A DNA stretch of 46,391 nucleotides from Lachnospiraceae bacterium UBA7199 (lineage in GTDB: Bacteria > Bacillota > Clostridia > Lachnospirales > Lachnospiraceae): contig DKUR01000020.1 in NCBI GenBank assembly GCA_002490775.1, forward strand, positions 1 through 46,391, in the 5' to 3' direction. The stretch's first letter is position 1, and each line of letters starts with the position of its first letter. Positions 1-7,276 of the stretch are shown one piece after another. The position numbers and the translations under genes were made by a program. A model generated the notes under the pieces. It did not search any database and was not told where the DNA came from. It was given only the letters and a program-made list of their open reading frames with translations.

Positions 1-29
1 CCACATCTATGGGTACATTATAGGGCGAT

Positions 30-524
30 TTGGTGTCAGAAGAAGGCAAAAACCTGTTACAGCGTGTAGACTGGATTATCCTTGGAGCAGAAACGGGCAG
101 GAGAAAAGATAAAGTAATTCCCAAATGGGATTGGATCAGGAAGGTTATTCTGTTAGCAGATGAAAATGATATACCGGTATTTATGAAAGACAGTCTGATT
201 CCTATTATTGGGGAAGAGAATATGCGTAGAGAATTTCCGGAGCAGTTACAGAATCCGGCAGTAAGTCCAAAGATGAAAAAGAAGCTGTATGACATATGCG
301 CACAATGTAAAGCACAGTTGAAAAAGAATGAAATGATAACTCTGCTTGCAAGGTCAAAACGTGGTGAACAGCCGAAACAGTTTGGATTTATGTGTAAAGA
401 ATGCTTTAAGAAATTTTGCAAAGAAATTGGTTTAGATGTTCCCCAACTGGCAGAATTTGCGGAAAGCATAACCATAGAACCAGAAGAGGGCGAGGCTGAG
501 GATGAAAAATCAATGGAATCGTAA
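30..524 (+). CDS. DUF5131 (phage Gp37/Gp68-like) protein, C-terminal part, possibly disrupted
   Basis: The protein resembles the C-terminal third of DUF5131 phage proteins: RVDWIILGAETG is the conserved core strand and a WDWIRKVILLADENDIPVF-type helix/strand follows. A zinc-binding tail with CAQC near residue 89 and CKEC near residue 121 follows. The frame continues upstream past an in-frame TAG at 21-23 (Ser-Met-Gly-Thr-Leu-stop-Gly-Asp-Leu). That could be a nonsense mutation in a longer gene cut by the window edge, or translation may start at TTG 30 or GTG 33. The biochemical role of the family is not established. It overlaps the next gene by 23 bases. Confidence 0.55.
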   Translation: MVSEEGKNLLQRVDWIILGAETGRRKDKVIPKWDWIRKVILLADENDIPVFMKDSLIPIIGEENMRREFPEQLQNPAVSPKMKKKLYDICAQCKAQLKKNEMITLLARSKRGEQPKQFGFMCKECFKKFCKEIGLDVPQLAEFAESITIEPEEGEAEDEKSMES

Positions 525-891
525 CAGTGAGGGATATAGTGATAAAACGGCCGGAATAGCGATTCAAAATATTGCACGCGAAGAAAGGAAGAAACGTATG
601 GCAAAAAAGAGAAACTGCAGGAGAACCACAGATGAAAATATTATCCATGAGAAAGCTGTAAAAATGAGGAGAATGACAGACGAGCAGCTGATCAATTATG
701 TTGAGAACCGGGTGGAAAAAGCGAGAAGCGAAGGTTTTAATCAGGGAAAAGGCAATGCAAAGGCGATTCCGAAGGTTAATGTAGCAGAGATTGTTGAGGA
801 AATCGGAGGCATCAAAGGAATCGGCGCTGCAAAGCTGCAAGTTATCAGAGGCATTCTCGAAACCAGATTGGCAGGTGTTGCCAATGGCTGA
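502..891 (+). CDS. Phage protein with C-terminal helix-hairpin-helix-like motif
   Basis: 129 residues, basic in the first half (EERKKRMAKKR). The C-terminus VAEIVEEIGGIKGIGAAKL reads like a helix-hairpin-helix, a non-specific DNA-binding fold, which fits its place in front of the resolvase and clamp genes. The start at 502 overlaps the preceding gene. A second start, ATG 598, has AAGGAAG a few bases upstream and cannot be excluded; it would give a 97-residue protein. The DNA-binding role is an inference from the motif only. Confidence 0.7.
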   Translation: MKNQWNRNSEGYSDKTAGIAIQNIAREERKKRMAKKRNCRRTTDENIIHEKAVKMRRMTDEQLINYVENRVEKARSEGFNQGKGNAKAIPKVNVAEIVEEIGGIKGIGAAKLQVIRGILETRLAGVANG

Positions 892-1417
892 TCCGAGAAG
901 ACAGATTATTGGCAGACGGAGCAAAGCGGCCGGAGAAACATTTGAACGGTGGATATCCAGTGCTTGTGATTTTTATCTGAGGAATGGATGGGCGCATATC
1001 GAGAAAACCCCGGAACCGTTTCATATTACCGGAAAGGATCGGAATGGCGTAGTAACAGGGTATTACGAAAAAAAGGGGCAGCCGGACTATAAAGGAATCT
1101 TATGTGATGGCACCGGTATTATGTTTGAAGCAAAGCACACGGATTCTGACCGGATAAACCAAAGCGTTGTCACAGATAAGCAGTGGGAAAGCCTTGATAT
1201 ATACGAAAAGTTTGGGGCTCACTGTTATGTAATGGTTTCCCTGGGTTTAACTAAATTTTATCGAATTCCCTGGGATATTTGGAAGCGGATGAAGGAGTTG
1301 TTCGGGCATAAGTTTATGACGGAACAGGAGCTGGAAAAGTTTAGGTTGAGGGAGAAACAATGCACAATATTAATTTTGGAAGGAGTGGAATTAAAAGATG
1401 AAGATACAAAAAAATGA
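884..1417 (+). CDS. RecU-like Holliday junction resolvase / phage nuclease
   Basis: 177 residues. The order of motifs follows RecU: G-ETFERWI with a catalytic-type Glu near the N-terminus, IEKTPEPF, GQPDYKG with the metal-binding Asp, FEAKHT with the Glu-x-Lys pair of the PD-(D/E)XK fold, a conserved Gln (DKQWESL), and YRIPW near the end. RecU enzymes cut four-way DNA junctions, and phage copies help resolve recombination or replication intermediates. I chose ATG 884 because the family begins just before the GRRSKAAGETFE segment; the open frame reaches upstream to 791. It overlaps the HhH gene before it and the clamp gene after it, consistent with one operon. Confidence 0.82.
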   Translation: MADPRRQIIGRRSKAAGETFERWISSACDFYLRNGWAHIEKTPEPFHITGKDRNGVVTGYYEKKGQPDYKGILCDGTGIMFEAKHTDSDRINQSVVTDKQWESLDIYEKFGAHCYVMVSLGLTKFYRIPWDIWKRMKELFGHKFMTEQELEKFRLREKQCTILILEGVELKDEDTKK

Positions 1418-2447
1418 ACTCGCACAGAAGATAAATAAAATTAAGAGTGTGGTACCGAAGAAAACCCCAATGTCCGTATTGCAGGGCATTTTAGTAAAAG
1501 ACGGGTATTTAATCGCCAATAATCTTGAAATGACCGTTAAGGCGAAGATAGATGGTGCTGAGGGCGAATGTTTTATCATTCCGATGAAAGCATTTGATCT
1601 TATAAGTAATTTGCCTAATGGAGAGGTGGAGATTATTTCAGACGGAAATAACATCACAATCAAAGCAGCGAAGATTAAGAATAAGTATCAGACGATGGAT
1701 CCTGCACAGTTCCCGGAAACAGCAATACCGGAAGGGGAGGAACAGGAAATTATTTTAGATAGTTCTGAACTGCTGGAATCCATGAAAAGGGTATCGTATG
1801 CAGTGCCGGCGAAGAGTTCAAATGTTATTATGACAGCTATGTGTTTACAGGCAAAAGATGGGTATTTGAATTTTGTGGGTCTTGATGGCCATGTAATGGC
1901 ATGGGATAAAGTGAAGTACACTGGCGACTTCAGTCTTCTCTTACCAAAGAATACGACAGATAAACTACAGAGTATTGGAGTGGAAGGAAGCATATCAATC
2001 AGACATAACAAGCTTGGTGCCGTATTTGTTACGGAGGAGTATGAAATATACACCAGATTAATAGAGGGTGAATATTTCAAGTATCAAAATATGTTCAGTG
2101 AATTGCCTCTACATACTGTCATCACAAGAGCAGAGTTATTAGACGCTATGGTGCGGGCCAAGATGTGTACAGAGGAAAGATGCCCGGTAAAGTTTGAAAT
2201 ATCTGGAGATACACTGAATGTCAGTATTAAAGATAGCACTACTGACTATCATGAGACGATTGTTTTGCAGGAGCCACTGGCAGAAAAGCTTACAATTGGT
2301 TTTGATGCTCGGTTGGTTATTGAAACTTTAAAAGCGTTTGATTGCGATAATATCGGCGTACAGTTACAGGCATCAAAGGCGCCAATGATTATAGAGGCGG
2401 AGGACAGTGATTTTGAAGCTATTGTATTACCGGTAGCAATAAATTAG
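1398..2447 (+). CDS. dnaN: DNA polymerase III beta subunit-like sliding clamp
   Basis: 349 residues, close to the usual bacterial beta-clamp length of about 370. The N-terminus (MKIQKNELAQKINKIKSVVPKKT-type helix) and the C-terminal IVLPVAIN, which corresponds to the LVLPVR ending of clamps, are diagnostic, and the spacing fits three repeated clamp domains. The clamp rings DNA and tethers polymerases and other partners. No phage DNA polymerase is seen in the window, so it may recruit the host polymerase, or a polymerase may lie to the left. AAGGAG at 1380-1385 is 12 bases from the start. The start overlaps the resolvase gene by 20 bases. Confidence 0.88.
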   Translation: MKIQKNELAQKINKIKSVVPKKTPMSVLQGILVKDGYLIANNLEMTVKAKIDGAEGECFIIPMKAFDLISNLPNGEVEIISDGNNITIKAAKIKNKYQTMDPAQFPETAIPEGEEQEIILDSSELLESMKRVSYAVPAKSSNVIMTAMCLQAKDGYLNFVGLDGHVMAWDKVKYTGDFSLLLPKNTTDKLQSIGVEGSISIRHNKLGAVFVTEEYEIYTRLIEGEYFKYQNMFSELPLHTVITRAELLDAMVRAKMCTEERCPVKFEISGDTLNVSIKDSTTDYHETIVLQEPLAEKLTIGFDARLVIETLKAFDCDNIGVQLQASKAPMIIEAEDSDFEAIVLPVAIN

Positions 2448-2534
2448 CATCAGATCCGGTTGGTCTCGGAGGATACATATCACGGAATATTATATGGGCG
2501 GTTGGTGCTGACGCCCAGGAAGGAGGCATATAGA

Positions 2535-2750
2535 GTGCAGATATGTCCAAAATGCGGTAGAAGCTTTGACAGACTTCTCGCTGTATCAAGAGAGGATAAT
2601 AAAACAATGATTTGTGATAACTGTGGTATTATGGAGGCTTTGAATAGCTTACCTGCAAATATGTTAACTCCACAGGAAAGAACGAGAAATGCTGTAATGG
2701 CAACGGGGAATAAATGGGCCATTGAGAATTTTAATGATACGCACAAATGA
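2535..2750 (+). CDS. Small zinc-ribbon protein
   Basis: 71 residues with CPKCG near the N-terminus and CDNCG about 24 residues later, a four-cysteine zinc ribbon. The C-terminal half (LTPQERTRNAVMATGNKWAIENF) is helical. The GTG start at 2535 is chosen over an in-frame start at 2460 because AGGAGG at 2521-2526 lies 8 bases before it and the protein then begins at the ribbon. Zinc ribbons of this kind bind nucleic acid or protein; the partner is unknown. Confidence 0.72.
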   Translation: MQICPKCGRSFDRLLAVSREDNKTMICDNCGIMEALNSLPANMLTPQERTRNAVMATGNKWAIENFNDTHK

Positions 2751-2783
2751 CTCGGTAAGCAAAGTTGCGGAAAGGAGAACACA

Positions 2784-3002
2784 ATGAGCCAAGATTTAAA
2801 AGCGTTGTACGATAACAATGCTGATTTTAAACGATATGTTGACAAATGCTGTGCAAATGACGGCTATCATAAAACAGCTACTTTAGAAACTGTTTTGAGC
2901 AGAGCGATTACGCGTGAAGTTGCGAAGATGTATCAAACTAATACAGAGAAACCAGTGAGAAATACGCAGTCAACATTTACGCCACAGGGCGAATGTGTAT
3001 AA
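2784..3002 (+). CDS. Short phage protein, function unknown
   Basis: 72 residues, preceded by GGAAAGGAG at good distance. The sequence is mostly helical, with paired cysteines (DKCCAND) and a polar, probably disordered tail (NTQSTFTPQGECV). I do not recognise the family. It sits between the zinc-ribbon gene and the remote DGR target and is probably co-transcribed with both. Confidence 0.65.
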   Translation: MSQDLKALYDNNADFKRYVDKCCANDGYHKTATLETVLSRAITREVAKMYQTNTEKPVRNTQSTFTPQGECV

Positions 3003-3039
3003 AGGTATGTATTTCGATTAAAGAATGGAGGATATGGTT

Positions 3040-3846
3040 ATGGCAAAATTAAGAATCAAAATCGGAAAAACAGAGTTTATGGCAGATGGAAACCAGGAAC
3101 ATATTGAAAAAGAACTTTCTGCATTCGCAGAAATGATACGGAATGCCCCAGCAGTGGTGAATATCACGAACTTTCTTCCAGAAATTGGATTGAAGAAAGT
3201 GGATAAAGGGCGCAAGATAGCACAGGCAGACAAAGGTGTCAAAGTAGTCATGCATAAATCGGAGCAGATTGCATGGGAAAATTTGGCTGGCAGTTTGCAG
3301 CTGCATGACGAATTTGAGTGTGATCTGAGTGACGGCAACAGAGTAACATTTGTGTTAATCAATGAATCAGATGGATATTTGATTTTTTGCAGTAAGGATT
3401 GTATGACAAGGCATCGCATGAATGATAGTGCCAGTAACAAGGGCGGAATTGCGGCTTCTGAAATGCAGAAATATCTTGATACAGAAATATGGAATTTATT
3501 GCCGGACGGACTGAAAAACATTATCGCTGAAACAAGACGGAAATATAAGGACGGAGATCAGATAAAGGAATTTGATACGAAATTGTTTCTTTTATCTGCT
3601 TCAGAGGTATTTGATAAAGATGATTGCTATGGTGAAGAGGGACTGTATAACCAGATTGATTATTTTAAGGATGAAAAAAACAGAGTGAAATGTAAGGATA
3701 AGGAAACGGCTTACTGGTGGCTTTCGTCTCCTGATGCGGGTGGCAGCACGGTCTTTTGCGGTGTCAACGCTTCCGGCGGCGCCAACGGCAACTACGCCAG
3801 CCTCGCGTACGGCGTTGTCCCCTGCTTCTGTATCAAAAAATCATAA
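3040..3846 (+). CDS. DUF6273-type C-type-lectin-fold protein, remote DGR target (variable protein 2)
   Basis: 268 residues. The N-terminal ~95 residues are unrecognised. The rest follows the DUF6273 pattern also seen in the tail-locus target: a strand ending YLIFCSKDC, ASEMQKYLD, LFLLSASEV, then the variable C-terminus starting at YWWLSSP and ending GVVPCFCIKKS. The final ~40 residues are encoded by variable region 2. The start at ATG 3040 has GGAGG (3027-3031) 8 bases upstream; ATGs at 3025 and 3034 overlap that site. No signal peptide or membrane segment is seen, and its neighbours are early genes, so the virion role normal for DGR targets is not obvious. It could be a ligand-binding protein acting in the lysogen, be released at lysis, or be a minor virion protein. 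Confidence 0.85.
   Translation: MAKLRIKIGKTEFMADGNQEHIEKELSAFAEMIRNAPAVVNITNFLPEIGLKKVDKGRKIAQADKGVKVVMHKSEQIAWENLAGSLQLHDEFECDLSDGNRVTFVLINESDGYLIFCSKDCMTRHRMNDSASNKGGIAASEMQKYLDTEIWNLLPDGLKNIIAETRRKYKDGDQIKEFDTKLFLLSASEVFDKDDCYGEEGLYNQIDYFKDEKNRVKCKDKETAYWWLSSPDAGGSTVFCGVNASGGANGNYASLAYGVVPCFCIKKS
3707..3828 (+). repeat. DGR variable region 2 (VR2)
   Basis: Bases 3707-3824 align without gaps to template bases 37658-37775. I count 16 differences: 15 are at template adenines (mostly A to G, also A to T and A to C) and one is a T to C at 3810. Nine of the 12 AAY codons of the template are changed. The end GGCGTTGTCCCCTGCTTC (3811-3828) is shared with VR1 and differs from the template at the two bases expected of an initiation-of-mutagenic-homing site. 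Confidence 0.93.
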
Positions 3847-3848
3847 TA

Positions 3849-3871
3849 TATGGCGGCCTCGTGCCGCCATA
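3849..3871 (+). promoter_or_regulatory. DGR target-site hairpin downstream of VR2
   Basis: TATGGCGGC (3849-3857), loop CTCGT, GCCGCCATA (3863-3871) form a perfect 9-bp stem. The same core and loop recur after VR1 but not after the template. Such a hairpin or cruciform just downstream of the homing site is needed for efficient DGR homing in Bordetella phage BPP-1. It starts 24 bases after the last template-matching base and 2 bases after the stop codon. There is no T run, so it is unlikely to be a terminator. Confidence 0.85.
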
Positions 3872-3890
3872 AGGTAGAAAGGCTAATGGT

Positions 3891-4070
3891 ATGAAAACAA
3901 AAAAACCAACAATGAAAGACAAAATAAAGGGAAGTTGGACTTTTTTAATTGATGGAATAGAATCATTTCTCTCTTTTAAATTTGAACAGGCACGATTTGA
4001 TTTTTATATGATTATTCCAACAATCAAAGGACAGTTTGAAGTGGTGGAGGAACATAACGAGTATGAGTAA
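3891..4070 (+). CDS. Short protein (59 residues), function unknown
   Basis: The frame opens with ATG 3891 and ends at TAA 4068-4070, encoding a basic N-terminus (MKTKKPTMKDKIKG) followed by aromatic strands (SWTFLIDG, FDFYMIIPT) and an acidic tail. A GAAAGG-type ribosome site lies about 10 bases before the start. The end overlaps the next start. I do not recognise the family. Confidence 0.6.
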   Translation: MKTKKPTMKDKIKGSWTFLIDGIESFLSFKFEQARFDFYMIIPTIKGQFEVVEEHNEYE

Positions 4071-4260
4071 AGAAAAAAGATATAAAATCATATGTCCGTA
4101 TTGCGGAAGAACGCAGTATGCCTGCAAGTCAATATTTCATGAAATGGGCGTAGCGGACGGAGGCCATGGAACTTGTTTAGAATGCAAGGAACATATGCGT
4201 CTGATTTTTAATGAAAAGGAGCAGCTCATGAAAGCGGAAAAATGGGAATTTGAACTTTAA
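4063..4260 (+). CDS. Small zinc-ribbon protein
   Basis: 65 residues with CPYCG at the N-terminus and CLEC about 32 residues later, the four cysteines of a zinc ribbon, with His residues between them. ATG 4063 overlaps the end of the preceding short gene; GTGGAGG lies 12 bases upstream. The ribbon suggests nucleic-acid or protein binding; the exact role is unknown. Confidence 0.68.
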   Translation: MSKEKRYKIICPYCGRTQYACKSIFHEMGVADGGHGTCLECKEHMRLIFNEKEQLMKAEKWEFEL

Positions 4261-4270
4261 GGAGGCAGGC

Positions 4271-4477
4271 ATGAAAGATTTAGTTAAGATACATGATATG
4301 TGTCTGGAACGCGAGAACGATCTGGCGTTAGATATAGACATGCTGGCAGATAAAAGGGTAGAAGCGTATGAAAGCAGAAATGAAGATGTTTTCAAAGAAA
4401 TTCTTCCGGTTTTAAATGCTATAACAGAGGATGTTGAGAGATATAGAGAATATATTCTTTCGGAATTTGAATTTTAG
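4271..4477 (+). CDS. Short acidic helical protein
   Basis: 68 residues, strongly acidic and predicted all-helical (DLALDIDMLADKRVEAYESR, then a second long helix ending EYILSEFEF). GGAGG at 4261-4265 lies 5 bases before ATG 4271, which fixes the start over the longer open frame from 4250. Family not recognised. It is part of the run of short early genes. Confidence 0.65.
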   Translation: MKDLVKIHDMCLERENDLALDIDMLADKRVEAYESRNEDVFKEILPVLNAITEDVERYREYILSEFEF

Positions 4478-4491
4478 CGGAGGTATAGAAA

Positions 4492-4923
4492 ATGGCAATT
4501 TTAAATTACACGACAACGGTTGACAGCTTCAAGACGGTATCGGAAATCGAGTACATACTGATGAAGCACAAAGCCAAGTCGATTATGAAGAATTATGATG
4601 GTGAATCAATCACAGGATTATCATTCTTGATCAATACTGGGACACAGCAGATCCCGGTGCGCCTTCCGGTAAAGGTGGATGAATGTCTGAAAGTGCTGAA
4701 AAAGGAAAAGCGTGAGAATCCAAGGAAGCAAATAAAAGATACCAGAGAACAGGCGGAGCGTGTTGCCTGGAGAATTCTAAAAGATTGGGTAGAAGCGCAG
4801 ATGGCACTGTTGGACATTGAGATGGTGCGATTTGAAGAAATCTTTCTTCCATATATTGAAACGGATAATGGTCAGACAATTTATGAAAGATTGGAAGAAA
4901 AGCAGTTTTTACTTGAAGGATAA
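4492..4923 (+). CDS. Conserved-looking phage protein, function unknown
   Basis: 143 residues with a GCGGAGG ribosome site about 9 bases before ATG 4492. An N-terminal alpha/beta segment with short strands (TGLSFLINTGTQQIPVRLP) is followed by a basic helix and then a long helix (REQAERVAWRILKDWVEAQM), after which come acidic turns. Proteins of this shape recur in Clostridia phages near early genes, but I know of no assigned function. Confidence 0.72.
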   Translation: MAILNYTTTVDSFKTVSEIEYILMKHKAKSIMKNYDGESITGLSFLINTGTQQIPVRLPVKVDECLKVLKKEKRENPRKQIKDTREQAERVAWRILKDWVEAQMALLDIEMVRFEEIFLPYIETDNGQTIYERLEEKQFLLEG

Positions 4924-4947
4924 TTCAGATACTGAAAGGGGTTCGCA

Positions 4948-5124
4948 ATGAATAAAAACTGTGAAATATACTTATTTGGACGTAAAGCAATATGTCCAGA
5001 ATGTAGCGGACTTTTAACATCAATTGGCGACATGAAATATTACTGCATAGACTGTCACACGACTTTTAATGTGATAGATACTGGGCGGAATGATAGTAAG
5101 GTCGTCTGCGAGATTGATTCGTAA
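4948..5124 (+). CDS. Small zinc-ribbon protein (58 residues)
   Basis: ATG 4948 to TAA 5124. Two CxxC pairs, CPEC near residue 16 and CIDC near residue 33, form a compact zinc ribbon. A purine-rich site, GAAAGGGG, lies about 5 bases before the start. This is one of several small ribbon proteins in the module; function unknown. Confidence 0.65.
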   Translation: MNKNCEIYLFGRKAICPECSGLLTSIGDMKYYCIDCHTTFNVIDTGRNDSKVVCEIDS

Positions 5125-5139
5125 AATAGGAGGAGTGAA

Positions 5140-5802
5140 ATGAGCAGAGTATTACCGATATTATTCAACACCGATATGGTTCGGGCGATACTGGACGGAA
5201 GGAAGACGGTCACAAGGAGAGTAATGAAACCGGCTAATCCATTTAAGAATAAAGAGGGATATCGTCAGGGAAATGGTTTGTGGATTGATGGTTACAGTAA
5301 AAATGATGAGCCTAACGGTCATATAAAAGATTACAGTGTTTCAAGCTGTTGGATGACTAAAAGATATTACATAGAGAAATACACTCCATATCATCCGGGG
5401 GATATCCTGTATGTCCGGGAAACATGGTGTAACTTAAATACTCTTTCGTGTCCTTGTTATTATTATAAAGCAAGCGACAATCTTCCTGAGTGGGCTTTAG
5501 GCGGTTGGAAGCCATCAATCCACATGCCGAAGGAAGCCGCTCGGATCTGGCTTAAGGTTGCAGATGTGAGGGTGGAACGGTTGCAGGATATGACCTTAGA
5601 TGATTTCCTTTCAGAAGGAGTAGTTATTAGACCGGAAGCATTTAATGATCCAGAAAATGCATATATGCAGGCCAGAAATGAGTTTATTGGAATATGGAAC
5701 TCCACTATCAAGAAACCGGATTATGATCATTACGGTTGGGACACCAATCCCTGGGTATGGGTAATTGAGTTTGAGCACTGTGACAAACCGGAAGAATTAT
5801 GA
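5140..5802 (+). CDS. ASCH-domain phage protein
   Basis: 220 residues. The opening ILFNTDMVRAILDGRKTVTRR is the signature of phage ASCH proteins, followed by HPGDILYVRETW and, late in the sequence, WVWVIEFE. ASCH is a PUA-like beta-barrel thought to bind RNA or modified nucleotides; some family members act on modified nucleosides. The ribosome site AGGAGGAG is directly upstream. The stop overlaps the next start by ATGA, suggesting translational coupling. Confidence 0.85.
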   Translation: MSRVLPILFNTDMVRAILDGRKTVTRRVMKPANPFKNKEGYRQGNGLWIDGYSKNDEPNGHIKDYSVSSCWMTKRYYIEKYTPYHPGDILYVRETWCNLNTLSCPCYYYKASDNLPEWALGGWKPSIHMPKEAARIWLKVADVRVERLQDMTLDDFLSEGVVIRPEAFNDPENAYMQARNEFIGIWNSTIKKPDYDHYGWDTNPWVWVIEFEHCDKPEEL

Positions 5803-6116
5803 ATCACCAGATAACGCTTGAAGAACTTGGATTGATCCCAAAACAGGAAACAAAGCAGGGAAAAGAATTCACTGAGCTTCCAAAGCAGTACGCTTCTCCA
5901 TGCGGTGGATGTATATGTAATCACTGCGCAAACAGCGTTGAGTGCTGGGATAATTGCACTGGCGAAATGGAGGCTCCATGTTTTACCTGTGATGAGTGTG
6001 TTCATTATGGTGTACCTGGAAGAAGCCAAAAGAGAACAGAGTGCAGGAACTATAAAATTACAAATAAATATGCAGAGTATTTAAGAAAAAGAATCAGAAC
6101 TGTAAAAAAGCAGTAG
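5799..6116 (+). CDS. Cysteine-rich phage protein
   Basis: 105 residues with about twelve cysteines between residues 34 and 86, including CGGCICNHC, CWDNC, CFTCDEC and a final C, enough for two or more zinc or metal sites. The basic C-terminus (YLRKRIRTVKKQ) could contact nucleic acid. It starts in an ATGA overlap with the ASCH gene. The family has no function that I can name. Confidence 0.72.
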   Translation: MNHQITLEELGLIPKQETKQGKEFTELPKQYASPCGGCICNHCANSVECWDNCTGEMEAPCFTCDECVHYGVPGRSQKRTECRNYKITNKYAEYLRKRIRTVKKQ

Positions 6117-6131
6117 AAAGAAGGCGATTTG

Positions 6132-6338
6132 GTGGCAGTTAATCAGGAAAAGATAAAAGACATGGACAGTCATTGGACGGAAGTTATGAAATTGGCCGAA
6201 CAGTATGGATTTATATACCAAGCCTTTGGTGGTACAGCTACACTGGCAACCCATCAGAACCAATTAGAGGCTTTAGGAGAAGAAGAGTATATAAGCCGGC
6301 AACGGCAAATGTTCAGAAATGATATGAAGGGAGAATGA
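6132..6338 (+). CDS. Short phage protein, function unknown
   Basis: 68 residues from GTG 6132; AAGG at 6121-6124 is 7 bases upstream, better spacing than for the TTG at 6129. The sequence is mainly helical with a central hydrophobic patch (EQYGFIYQAFGGTATLATH). The stop overlaps the next open frame. Family not recognised. Confidence 0.58.
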   Translation: MAVNQEKIKDMDSHWTEVMKLAEQYGFIYQAFGGTATLATHQNQLEALGEEEYISRQRQMFRNDMKGE

Positions 6339-6340
6339 AA

Positions 6341-6589
6341 ATGGGAGCGACAAAAACGACTTTAAATGATTTGAATGAGTACCTGTTCCAGGAGTTGGAC
6401 CGTCTCACTAATGAAGATTTATCTGATGAAGAATTGGATAAGGAAATTAAGCGCAGCGAAGCTTTGCAGAAAGTGGCAAAGACGGTTATTGAAAACGGAG
6501 CATTGGCTTTGCAGGCAAAGAAATATGTTGACGAATATGGGAAAGGTGACGGGGTAGGGGTTCCCATGCTTGGAATCCCAGATAAATGA
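6341..6589 (+). CDS. Helical phage protein with in-frame TGA before a coiled-coil extension
   Basis: 82 residues from ATG 6341, with GGGAG (6329-6333) 7 bases upstream. The body is a set of helices (DLNEYLFQELDRL, then ELDKEIKRSEALQKVAKTVI) typical of a common small Clostridia phage protein. The reading frame continues past the TGA at 6587-6589 for another 25 codons that encode a charged heptad-like helix (VEENRDLRETVKNLQDRIKK) ending at 6667, immediately before the next ATG. The extension may be a lost or read-through C-terminus. Confidence 0.7.
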   Translation: MGATKTTLNDLNEYLFQELDRLTNEDLSDEELDKEIKRSEALQKVAKTVIENGALALQAKKYVDEYGKGDGVGVPMLGIPDK

Positions 6590-6667
6590 CTGGTGGAGGA
6601 AAACCGTGATCTCCGAGAGACTGTCAAGAATTTGCAGGATAGAATTAAGAAAATGGAGGACTGGTAG

Positions 6668-7276
6668 ATGTACGGTCATGTGTATACTGAGGAAGAACAT
6701 GCGTTTATGAGAGAATTTGTTCCGGGGCATAGTTACAGAGAAATTGCTACTGCGTTTACAGAAAAGTTTGGATGGGAAATATCCATAAGTCAAGTGAATG
6801 CATATATCGGCAATCATCATCTTAATACTGGGAGGACGGGGAGATTTCAAAAGGGACAGGTACCGCCGAACAAAGGAAAGAAAGGTGTTTATGCCGCTGG
6901 ATGTGAAAAAACATGGTTTCCCAAAGGGCACATCCCTAAAAACCATAGACCGGTAGGCAGTGAACGCGTGAACAAAGATGGGTACGTTGAGGTAAAAGTA
7001 GCAGAACCGAACAAATGGAAATTAAAACATAGGATTGTATGGGAAAAAGTCAATGGTCCAGTACCGAAGGGATATATAATTATTTTCCGGGATAATGACA
7101 AAACCAATACTGACATAAATAACCTTTTGATGATTAAAAGAGGGATTCATGCGGTGATGAACCACACAGGACTATGCGAATATAGTGGTGAATTTAAGGA
7201 TACGGCCGTAATGATTGCAGAATTAAAAGCCACTACAAGCAAAGCTAAAAAAGGAGGAAGTCATGGGAAATCTTGA
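6668..7276 (+). CDS. HNH endonuclease with N-terminal helix-turn-helix
   Basis: 202 residues. The N-terminal ~55 residues (TEEEHAFMREFVPGHSYREI) look like a helix-turn-helix. The C-terminal part follows the HNH_3 pattern: KHRIVWEKVNGPVPKGYI, then DND-TNTDINNLLMI. The second histidine of the common HNH_3 form is replaced in the IIIFRDND segment, as in some other phage members, so activity is uncertain. HNH proteins nick or cut DNA and often act as homing or packaging-associated nucleases. The start directly abuts a TAG, and GGAGG lies just before it. Confidence 0.8.
   Translation: MYGHVYTEEEHAFMREFVPGHSYREIATAFTEKFGWEISISQVNAYIGNHHLNTGRTGRFQKGQVPPNKGKKGVYAAGCEKTWFPKGHIPKNHRPVGSERVNKDGYVEVKVAEPNKWKLKHRIVWEKVNGPVPKGYIIIFRDNDKTNTDINNLLMIKRGIHAVMNHTGLCEYSGEFKDTAVMIAELKATTSKAKKGGSHGKS

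Noticed and set aside
791..883. Upstream extension of the RecU-like gene
   Set aside because: It overlaps the previous gene in another frame and adds no family sequence; ATG 884 is the natural start.
406..924. Minus-strand ORF over the first two genes
   Set aside because: It overlaps two plausible plus-strand genes and has no family resemblance.
3849..3871. Reading the VR2 hairpin as a terminator
   Set aside because: There is no T run, and the identical core after VR1 but not after the template points to a DGR homing element.
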